From assembly GCA_002472565.1 (NCBI GenBank), contig DKSK01000023.1, positions 1 through 49,058 of the forward strand: a DNA stretch of 49,058 nucleotides. Direction: 5' to 3'. The position numbers were made by a program, and so were the translations under genes. Every line of letters begins with the position of its first letter. Position 1 is the first letter of the stretch. Shown piece after piece: positions 42,512 to 49,058 of this stretch. Origin of the DNA: Bacteroidales bacterium UBA7258. Its GTDB lineage: Bacteria > Bacteroidota > Bacteroidia > Bacteroidales > UBA932. A model generated the notes under the pieces. That model did no database searches. It was given only the letters and a program-made list of their open reading frames with translations, and was not told the DNA's origin.

Positions 42512-45466
42512 ATGCTGAGAAGACTTCTGGCCTTCGCCGCGGCCCTTCTTACGGCCTTGCAGCTTTCCGCCCAGACTGCGAAAAAGTCTGAGCAGGATTC
42601 CCTCGTGAGTCTTATCAGCGCAAAATCCATGGAGCTTTTCGACAAGGACGGCGAAAGTTTCAGAAAGGTCACCGGCCCCGCCCAGTTCCTCCATAACAAC
42701 ACCTACCTCATCTGCGACACGGCTCTGTGGAACGTGAACACGGAGGAAATCTATGCGATAGGCCATGTCAAGATTCTTCAAGAAGGAACTCAGCTGACGG
42801 GGGACAGCCTGAAATATTACATCAACCAGAATCTGGCAGAATTCAGGGGACACATCGTCCAGCTCGAGGACAAGGACCGCAACATGTTGAGGACCAGAAA
42901 TCTGGACTACAACACCAAGGATTCCGTCGCCATATTCAGGAATGGCGGGTCCATGAAGAGCTCCAAGGGCGATGTCATCGAAAGCCGCAGCGGAACCTAC
43001 GACAGCAAGATCAACCAGTTCACTTTTTCTGACAACGTCAACATGTTCACGGATTCTGTCTTCGTGAACACGACGAGCCTGACCTATTACACGGACACCG
43101 ACCTCGCCGAATTCGGCCTCTTTACCAATGCTTGGAAGGACGAGAGTATGTTGTCTTCGAACGGAGGCTGGTTTGACAGACCGAAGAATCTCTTTTTCTT
43201 CACGAATATGGTCCATGCCCAGGACACTTCGAAGGAAGCCTGGGCCGACAGTCTCTTCTATCACCGCAACACGGGAGACCTTGAAGTCATGGGCAATGTC
43301 CAGGTTACGGACACTTCCCGCCATGTGACCGCCTTGGCAGGTCTGGCTTCTTACGTGGACTCCATTTCGACCCTCAAACTCCAGAGGGATCCTGCTATAG
43401 TGGGGCGCGTGGCTCAGAATAATGACGGTAAGGATACAGTCTGGGTTGCCGGAGACACCTTGATTTACAGGACCTTGATGAAGTTTCAGGTCCCGGAGTC
43501 GGATTCTCTGGAGGCGGCCAAGAGGCTCGAAGATCTCGCTACCGATGCCGTGATGAGTTACCGGCGCCGTGCCGCCGAGGAAGCGGCTGAAGCCGCAAAA
43601 AAGGCTGCCGAGGAAAACCAGAACGCCCAGTTTCAGGACCGCGGGCCCCAGGCCGCCCGCAAGCCGGACAAGGCCGGGAACGCCGAGAAATCCGCAGGGC
43701 CAGGAGAGGCCGTCAGAGGCGGTCAGCTGCCTTCAGCCCCACCTGATACGGTCAGTCATGAACCTAAAATCCCTGAGCCGGCCCTCCCAACAGCCGACTC
43801 CATGACCATGAAGCAAGACTCGACCGCTCTTGCCATGACCGATTCACTTGCGGCGACCGATACCCTTGTCGCGGCCGATACTCTTGTCGCGGCCGATACT
43901 CTTGTCGCGGCCGATACCCTTGTCGCGGCCGATTCCCTTAGGCTCAAAGCCGTCGCCGACTCCATAGCCGCCCTCCCGAAAGATTCGACCAGAGTGGCAT
44001 ACATCAGTGGCCTTGGCCGAGTCAGAGTCTACAGGTCTGACATCCAGATGTACTCTGACTCCTTGCAGTACAACGACCTGGACTCCCTCATCCGCCTCTA
44101 TGACAAACCGATAGTCTGGAACGAAGACGTCCGGCAATACAGCGCCGACAGCATCTTTGCCGTCATCCATGGCGGCCGCCTGAGCAAAGCCAGCCTCATG
44201 TCCAACGCCTTCATAATCATGCAGGAGTCCCTCGACACAAACTGCTATGACCAGATCCGAAGTACCGAAATGCTGGCCTACTTCGACTCTACCGCAGGCA
44301 AGCTCTCGCGCTTCGATGCCCTGGGAGATGCCAGCGCCATATTCTACATCAAGGAAGACAGCGTCCTCGCTACAGTCAACAAGAGCGCCGCAAAGATGCT
44401 CTATGCCTCCTTCAAAGAAGGAAACATCGACCGGATCCACTACTTCGAATCAGTCAGCAACGACGCCTATCCGAGAGCCCAGATGACCAAGGAAGAACGA
44501 GTCTTGAAAGGCTTCAGTTGGCAGCCAGACAAACGGCCGAAGAGCCCTCTCGATATCACAAGCCGAAAGATACGCGAATCCCAGATGGAGGAATATTCAT
44601 CCAGAGTGCGTCCGCGCTATATAGAGACCGATAAATATTATCCTGGCTACATTTCGGGCATCTATAAAGAAATCGCCAAGCGCGATTCCCTTTCCCGTGC
44701 CCATGCCGCCTGGGAGAAAGAGCGGAAAGCCTTCCTGCAGGATTCCCTTGCCACTGCAGAAGCCACCCTGGCCCTGCGCGACTCTCTGGCCCTGCGCGAC
44801 TCCCTCGCCCTTGCCTCCAAGAACTCTGCAGCTGACTCTCTCGCCACCCTTGCCGCAGCAGATTCCCTCGTGGCAATAGATTCTATCGCCGCCACTGACA
44901 TCCTTAAGGCCCTTTCCAAGAAGGAACTCCAGAAACAACAGCGCGAAGCTCACTCGAAGGCCCGTGCCCAGGCTAAGGCGTCCAAACTTGCCGCCAAGGA
45001 GCAGAGGTGGGCCCGTCTGGACAGCCTCGATTCGGTGAAGGCCCAGGCCAAGCTCGACAAAAAGACCGCCAGAGACCGGGCGAAGAAATTCGAGGCATAC
45101 AAGCGCCAGATACATCAAGACCAGAAGGACAAGGCAAGGCTCGAGCGCTACAAGGCCCGCTACGAAAGGCAGAAGGCCCGCGACGACGCCCGCAAGGCCC
45201 GCCGCGACTCCCTTGCCGCCGCACGCGATGCCGCCCGTGCCTCCTCCGCCGACTCCCTTGCCACCCCTGTCGCCGCCGATCCCCTCGCTGCCCCTCAGCC
45301 CGCCGACTCCGCCACAACCCTCCACCCGGCCGCCACGGCCCCAATCCAGTTGCCGGCCTCCTCTCCGGACACCCTACATCCTGGAACACCATGGAAATCT
45401 GACATATTCTCCTTGCATTATACGGAATATTTCCTACCTTTGGGACAGAAGAAAAGAAGAATATGA
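42512..45466 (+). CDS. OstA/LptA-like protein with long low-complexity C-terminal half
   Basis: 984 residues, long for its class. Signal peptide (LLAFAAALLTALQLSAQ). Residues about 30-330 are OstA/LptA-like beta repeats (FLHNNTYLICDTALWNVNTE, YAIGHVKILQEGTQLTGDSL, EFRGHIVQLEDKDRNMLRT). LptA-type proteins bridge lipopolysaccharide across the periplasm. From about 350 on there is Ala/Glu-rich sequence, an exact five-unit TLVAAD repeat (about 446-475), and a second OstA-like stretch (YISGLGRVRVYRSDIQMYSD). It ends in Lys/Arg/Ala-rich coiled-coil and SLA/DSL low complexity. The C-terminal half may be disordered or wall-binding. The gene overlaps the next one by 4 bp and hides a promoter near its end. 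Confidence 0.85.
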   Translation: MLRRLLAFAAALLTALQLSAQTAKKSEQDSLVSLISAKSMELFDKDGESFRKVTGPAQFLHNNTYLICDTALWNVNTEEIYAIGHVKILQEGTQLTGDSLKYYINQNLAEFRGHIVQLEDKDRNMLRTRNLDYNTKDSVAIFRNGGSMKSSKGDVIESRSGTYDSKINQFTFSDNVNMFTDSVFVNTTSLTYYTDTDLAEFGLFTNAWKDESMLSSNGGWFDRPKNLFFFTNMVHAQDTSKEAWADSLFYHRNTGDLEVMGNVQVTDTSRHVTALAGLASYVDSISTLKLQRDPAIVGRVAQNNDGKDTVWVAGDTLIYRTLMKFQVPESDSLEAAKRLEDLATDAVMSYRRRAAEEAAEAAKKAAEENQNAQFQDRGPQAARKPDKAGNAEKSAGPGEAVRGGQLPSAPPDTVSHEPKIPEPALPTADSMTMKQDSTALAMTDSLAATDTLVAADTLVAADTLVAADTLVAADSLRLKAVADSIAALPKDSTRVAYISGLGRVRVYRSDIQMYSDSLQYNDLDSLIRLYDKPIVWNEDVRQYSADSIFAVIHGGRLSKASLMSNAFIIMQESLDTNCYDQIRSTEMLAYFDSTAGKLSRFDALGDASAIFYIKEDSVLATVNKSAAKMLYASFKEGNIDRIHYFESVSNDAYPRAQMTKEERVLKGFSWQPDKRPKSPLDITSRKIRESQMEEYSSRVRPRYIETDKYYPGYISGIYKEIAKRDSLSRAHAAWEKERKAFLQDSLATAEATLALRDSLALRDSLALASKNSAADSLATLAAADSLVAIDSIAATDILKALSKKELQKQQREAHSKARAQAKASKLAAKEQRWARLDSLDSVKAQAKLDKKTARDRAKKFEAYKRQIHQDQKDKARLERYKARYERQKARDDARKARRDSLAAARDAARASSADSLATPVAADPLAAPQPADSATTLHPAATAPIQLPASSPDTLHPGTPWKSDIFSLHYTEYFLPLGQKKRRI
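43847..43936 (+). repeat. Five tandem 18-bp repeats inside the OstA-like gene
   Basis: Unit CTTGTCGCGGCCGATACT, 18 bp, five copies in frame: 43847-43864 (diverged), then 43865, 43883, 43901 and 43919, the last ending CC. The unit encodes LVAADT. Length changes by slippage would keep the frame. Confidence 0.9.
45413..45442 (+). promoter_or_regulatory. Promoter inside the 3' end of the OstA-like gene
   Basis: TTG (45413-45415), 19 bp spacer, TACCTTTG (45435-45442), 20 bp before ATG 45463. A near-perfect Bacteroidota promoter within coding sequence. Confidence 0.55.
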
Positions 45467-46014
45467 CAAAATTCATAGTCTCTGTCCTGGTGCTCCTCGG
45501 CCTTGCCGTGGCCACCTCACTCAACATGTCCGCACAGGTCCTTCCCGGCTACATCTCGTACAGGAAGGGCAACCTCTACGACCCTGAAGGCAACCTGATG
45601 ACCGAGGCGACCGTGCGCCGTTACATCGGAGAGCAGATCTTCCACGAGACCTTCGTGGGGGCCCGCCGCCAGTACCGCACAGGAAAGACCCTGGCCCTGG
45701 TCGGAATCCCTGTCCTCGTGTGTGGCGTCACCATGTTCGTGGTGGGACTCAATCTTGACGATGACTTTGACTATGACTCCGATGATTATTGCTTCCCTTC
45801 GATGGCGGCGGGTGGAGCCCTCATCGCTGGTGCCGGCGGTGCGTTGATGGACGTGGGCTTCCCGCTATGGATAATCGGACACAAGAGGCTCAAGTGGGTA
45901 GTAAACGACTACAACAGCCGCGAAACCTCATTCCTCGACCGCCCCATGGGCGTCCGTCCCCGCCCCTACATCAGCACCGCCTCCTCCGGCCTCGGCCTCG
46001 CCCTCAACTTCTGA
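45463..46014 (+). CDS. Small membrane protein of unknown function
   Basis: 183 residues. N-terminal hydrophobic signal (FIVSVLVLLGLAVATSLNMSAQ). After SYRKGNLYDPEGNLMTEATV come two further membrane segments (TLALVGIPVLVCGVTMFVVG and AGGALIAGAGGALMDVGFPL), separated by an acidic stretch (DDDFDYDSDDY). The end STASSGLGLALNF resembles a beta-strand terminus. The general plan (leading YRKGN, then two helices around an acidic stretch) recurs in Bacteroidota membrane proteins. It overlaps the OstA-like gene by 4 bp yet also has its own promoter. No function assigned. Confidence 0.75.
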   Translation: MTKFIVSVLVLLGLAVATSLNMSAQVLPGYISYRKGNLYDPEGNLMTEATVRRYIGEQIFHETFVGARRQYRTGKTLALVGIPVLVCGVTMFVVGLNLDDDFDYDSDDYCFPSMAAGGALIAGAGGALMDVGFPLWIIGHKRLKWVVNDYNSRETSFLDRPMGVRPRPYISTASSGLGLALNF

Positions 46015-46179
46015 CCCGGCAGACCTGCTAACGCCTTCAAGGAATCGCGATACATCTGTAATCCAATCGCATTCTCCATTGCGACGTGTTCAGTAGCTTC
46101 TTAGCGTTGAAGAAATGGGGGTTCCTCTACTCTTTTTTCGGCATCTTCGCCAACCCTTCTGCAGCTTTCGAACTTTGAG

Positions 46180-46244
46180 ACAGTCAAAATCTGAACAGCA
46201 AACTAATATTTTGATATTTTGCTGTTCAATTTTTGACTGTTTTG
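46180..46244. terminator. Long AT-rich hairpin, probable bidirectional terminator
   Basis: ACAGTCAAAATCTGAACAGC and GCTGTTCAATTTTTGACTGT form about 20-bp arms with two mismatches, followed by TTTT on the plus strand and preceded by AAAG-type sequence on the other. It separates the plus-strand 183-residue gene from the minus-strand GH25 gene 80 bp beyond. The preceding 46015-46179 holds no gene that I can see. Confidence 0.65.
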
Positions 46245-46324
46245 GAGTTGTTTAGAACGAAGATTGGCGGGTGGCGAAGGAGATGAGGCCGGATGACCTT
46301 CCCGTCCGCCGTAGCGGAAACTAA

Positions 46325-47007
46325 TCAGAGCATTATGTCTTTTACGCTCATGCCTTTCCGGAACCGGCAAGCATCGACGCTCTTCTTGCAGCCGCTCAGC
46401 GTGGTCGATTCTGAGTATTGCCAGATGGTGTAAGTCCCCTTCCCCTTTATCTCGGGTGCATGCACCCCATATCTTCCTATATATAAAGGATGGTTGTTGA
46501 AGGCTGGTGCGCACACGGTGTTATAGGATCTCTGTGTCCCATAGATCATCGGCTTTTTCCCATACTCATTTTCAAGTAGACGTAGAAAGACACGCAGACT
46601 GTCCCTGACCTCTCTGTTGGTTTGCCGTCCGTTGTTTCTACGTCGACCAAAGGCACCAGGTCTCCATCAAGGTAGTCGAGAGCTCTCTTGAAGTTTTTGA
46701 ACTGTTCATGTGCTCCGCTTGTCATGCGAAAATAATGATACCCTCCCCGGTGGAGCGTTGTCCGTCTTATTCCATCGGCGTTCGCTTTATACATTGGGTC
46801 TCGATATGTTGCGCCCTCCGTGCATTTGATGTAGACGAAAGCATTATCGGGCAAATCTTTGGAGGCTTTCTTCCAATCTATGCGACCCTGGTGCCTTGAC
46901 ACATCAATGCCATCAATCCTGTCCGCTGAGTCATTTTTGACTACCACGTTATTTTGCATGTTGCATGACACGAGACATGCCGCAATCAATATCAGTATCT
47001 TCTTCAT
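46325..47007 (-). pseudogene. GH25 muramidase (lysozyme) lipoprotein broken by a frameshift
   Basis: The N-terminal frame (about 47007 to 46611) reads a lipoprotein signal (ILILIAACLVSC) and GH25 sequence: IDGIDVSRHQGRIDWKKASK, FVYIKCTEGATYRDPMY, GGYHYFRMTSGAHEQF, VPLVDVETTDGKPTE. Then the frame goes wrong. From about 46611 the continuation is in another frame: VRDSLRVFLRLLENEYGKKP, MIYGTQRSYNTVCAP, HPLYIGRYG and YTIWQYSESTTLSG, ending KGMSVKDIML. A GAGAG run at the junction fits a 2-bp gain. GH25 enzymes cleave N-acetylmuramoyl linkages. All catalytic motifs are conserved, so the break is recent, phase-variable or a sequencing error. Upstream ATG 47025 is an alternative start. Confidence 0.8.
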
Positions 47008-47072
47008 CGATTGGTTATTAGACATTAAGTGTTATCGTTCCGTAAAGGTAGTTAGCATTCAATAAATAAGCC

Positions 47073-47361
47073 ACGGAATCTCCAGCTCCGATGAGATGTA
47101 TGGAAGCTGCTCCTTGAGCCCCTGGAATCGGTCATCTCAGTACGCAGGACTGCCGCCGGTCAGCACTCGCTCAATCTCAGGCTCTTCCAGCGTAAGCAGA
47201 TTCGAGATGGGGATTCCGCAGGATTCCGCCAGATTGATGTATTTGTTGACCGTACCTTTGTACAAGTCCAGTTTCTGGCCTATCGACCGGTTGGATTCTC
47301 CGTCAAGATGGAGACGCAACGCTTACTTGATCTTGTTCATTTCTTTGCATTTACCGGCCAT
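47073..47361 (-). pseudogene. IS21-family istA remnant with nonsense codons
   Basis: From ATG 47361 the minus strand reads MAGKCKEMNKIK, TAA, ALRLHLDGESNRSIGQKLDL, YKGTVNKYINLAESCGIPIS, NLLTLEEPEIERVLTGGSPAY, TGA, DDRFQGLKEQLPYISSELEI. This is the helix-turn-helix start of an IS21 transposase; the first stop sits where Gln is expected (CAA to TAA). The catalytic core and istB are absent. A TAACTTTG box (minus strand, 47395-47388) is the likely old istA promoter. It lies between the GH25 pseudogene and the direct repeats next to the CRISPR array. Confidence 0.75.
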
Positions 47362-47405
47362 GGCTCGCTCAATTTATTGTTGAGCTGCAAAGTTAACACA
47401 CAAGT

Positions 47406-47662
47406 GGGCGGCAATGCCCCGAAAAGCCTTGAGCCCCAACACAATGCCTTACAAAAATGGGTGCACATGCTCCGAAAAGGAGGGACGGCGGACTGCTTTT
47501 CGCCCCCTTGGCCCTCGGCTGGGTGGCGATGCTCCGAAAATGGAGCCGGCCGTCGGCCTCGCGCACGCTATTTTTATTAGGTTTTCCCCGTTTTTGGGTG
47601 GCTATGCTCCGAAAAGTTCACTGGATTTTTGTCCGTAGGACTGGGTGGTCATGCTCCGAATT
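47406..47662. repeat. Five dispersed 20-bp direct repeats, probable IS21 end repeats
   Basis: Copies at 47406-47425, 47459-47478, 47521-47540, 47596-47615 and 47643-47662, consensus GGGTGGCnATGCTCCGAAAA. The third and fourth differ at one base. Gaps are 33, 42, 55 and 27 bp. They lie upstream of the istA remnant on its own strand, where IS21 elements are known to carry multiple transposase-binding repeats, and the fifth stops 6 bp before a partial CRISPR repeat. Small ORFs here are by-products of the repeats. Confidence 0.7.
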
Positions 47663-47668
47663 TTCTAC

Positions 47669-49058
47669 GTGGGGTGCGACCTGAGACTGCACCTTCTGCG
47701 TGAGCTCGCCGAGTTTCAATCCACGCACCCCTTCCGCCTCGGACATCCCGGCCGGAACGGCGTTTCAATCCACGCACCCCGCGTGGGGTGCGACATCAGT
47801 AACCCAAAACCCCGACGCGGAATGATTACGGTTTCAATCCACGCACCCCGTGTGGGGTGCGACGTTAAGCCACAAACGATAAGTACTTGGATAGCCCGTT
47901 TCAATCCACGCACCCCGTGTGGGGTGCGACTTCCCTGCAAACGAGTTCGGCATCGTCAGAGGGGTTTCAATCCACGCACCCCGTGTGGGGTGCGACTTGT
48001 TGGGTATTTCCGCTATGGGATTTCCGTAGCGGTTTCAATCCACGCACCCCGTGTGGGGTGCGACGTTCGCGCTCATGTGCGGTGTTTGCCTCCACCTGCG
48101 TTTCAATCCACGCACCCCGTGTGGGGTGCGACACAGGGGGAGACGAGAATGCACAAGGGACGCTGGTTTCAATCCACGCACCCCGTGTGGGGTGCGACGC
48201 GGCATCGGATTATGTCGTTCAAGGTCTCCTCTGTTTCAATCCACGCACCCCGTGTGGGGTGCGACATACCGTGGTATCGAGAATCCCTTCGGCCACATTC
48301 GGTTTCAATCCACGCACCCCGTGTGGGGTGCGACATGCCGGGACAAGTTACCTCACCCAAAACAACTTGTTTCAATCCACGCACCCCGTGTGGGGTGCGA
48401 CAGCAACCCTGCCTCTCCTGGGAGTAACCATTGATGTTTCAATCCACGCACCCCGTGTGGGGTGCGACGCTTCCTTGAATTCAGGACTCTTAACGTAGTC
48501 CGTGTTTCAATCCACGCACCCCGTGTGGGGTGCGACCGAGATCATCAACGCAAATAACGCACGCGCGAAGTTTCAATCCACGCACCCCGTGTGGGGTGCG
48601 ACGTGACAATCTTCGGCTTTGCAGACAGGGAATCACGGTTTCAATCCACGCACCCCGTGTGGGGTGCGACGAGTCCTGTTACCCTCGGAGTCCTCAACAT
48701 AGACAGTTTCAATCCACGCACCCCGTGTGGGGTGCGACTCTTTGCGAAAAATTATTTTGCACGTAGTGTAAGTTTCAATCCACGCACCCCGTGTGGGGTG
48801 CGACAAATTTTCGAGTTCGTCCGCATATTCCTTTTTGAGTTTCAATCCACGCACCCCGTGTGGGGTGCGACTTGTATGCCCGTCTTGACATAACTGCCCT
48901 CGAAGTTTCAATCCACGCACCCCGTGTGGGGTGCGACAAAATACCCGGGCAAGTAAGGCCGCGACGGCACGTTTCAATCCACGCACCCCGTGTGGGGTGC
49001 GACAACTTACTTAACTAACTTGTATCTCGGCAACGGCCGTTTCAATCCACGCACCCCG
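47669..49058 (-). CRISPR. CRISPR array, type I-C-like repeat, runs off the right edge
   Basis: A 33-bp repeat begins GTTTCAATCC and ends GGGGTGCGAC, with a perfect 8-bp stem CGCACCCC/GGGGTGCG around a GTGT loop. There are 19 full copies (first 47762-47794, last 48971-49003), one cut by the window edge at 49039, and two partial copies at the left (47669-47680, last 12 nt; 47713-47731, first 19 nt). The 19 intact spacers are 33-36 bp and all differ. The first full copy has one change (loop GCGT). The minus-strand form GTCGC...GTGGATTGAAAC is the type I-C repeat style, so transcription runs leftward and the leader and cas genes are expected beyond 49058. Decay at the left fits the trailer end. 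No cas gene is in the window. Confidence 0.97.

Noticed and set aside
44597..45325. 242-codon minus-strand Gly-rich ORF inside the OstA-like gene
   Set aside because: It mirrors low-complexity Ala/Asp/Ser coding on the plus strand; no independent support.
46203..46514. 103-codon minus-strand ORF beside the broken GH25 gene
   Set aside because: The overlapping frame 46325-46549 carries the conserved GH25 C-terminus instead.
47414..47684. Small ORFs over the 20-bp direct repeats (e.g. MLRK units)
   Set aside because: Repeated peptide arises from the DNA repeat; no start site or domain.
47645..48498. Long ORFs running through the CRISPR repeats (both strands)
   Set aside because: Their repeated peptide units are just translations of the 33-bp repeat, which lacks stops in several frames.

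Overview
The window looks like a chromosome segment of a Bacteroidota bacterium, most likely order Bacteroidales. The reasons are exact TAnnTTTG -7 boxes (some with TTTG about 20 bp upstream), TonB-dependent receptors paired with a DUF4249 lipoprotein, an ECF sigma / DUF4974 anti-sigma / STN-receptor operon, an OstA-like protein behind a SurA-type foldase, secreted GH3 and GH29 glycosidases, tRNA genes without encoded CCA, and a Bacteroidales-type IS4 transposase. A gut habitat is an inference from the fucosidase, beta-glucosidase and GH25 genes. The species is not determined.

Layout. 1-7.8 kb (minus): an IS4-family transposase cut by the window edge, then a 2073-residue secreted SpvB/RHS-YD protein and a small secreted YD-motif protein behind one promoter. 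8.0-15.3 kb: a GC-rich block with an HxlR regulator, an AraC regulator, a GNAT acetyltransferase, a duplicated two-domain alpha/beta hydrolase, and a DUF4249 lipoprotein with its TonB-dependent receptor. 15.4-15.9 kb: tRNA-Gln and tRNA-Met with a consensus promoter and a hairpin terminator. 16-19.7 kb (minus): a sigma/anti-sigma/outer-membrane-receptor cell-surface signalling operon. 20.1-27.3 kb (plus): a small membrane protein, mutL, rhomboid protease, EEP nuclease-fold protein, threonylcarbamoyl-AMP synthase, rsmE, a DUF5009-type membrane acyltransferase and a YfcE-type phosphoesterase. 27.4-38.7 kb: a small Ala-rich lipoprotein, radA, a GH3-GH29 pair, a C40 peptidase, a small helical protein, galE, dacB and a radical-SAM protein. 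38.7-46.0 kb (plus): guaB, a SurA-like lipoprotein, a SurA-type isomerase, a long OstA-like protein and a small membrane protein. 46.3-49.06 kb: decayed and mobile DNA (frameshifted GH25 lysozyme, IS21 istA remnant, five 20-bp direct repeats) running into a type I-C-like CRISPR array that leaves the window on the right.

How it fits together. The centre is mostly envelope biogenesis and housekeeping. The two ends are accessory: a polymorphic RHS protein with an IS where an immunity gene would be expected, and the old (trailer) end of a CRISPR array next to IS21 debris. The repeat orientation (GTCGC...TTGAAAC on the minus strand) and decay at the left end put the leader, and probably the cas genes, beyond the right edge. 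I found no clearly new multi-gene system. The best leads are the IS21/CRISPR junction, the RHS tip without a visible immunity gene, a hairpin shared by two distant terminators, and a promoter buried in the OstA-like gene.
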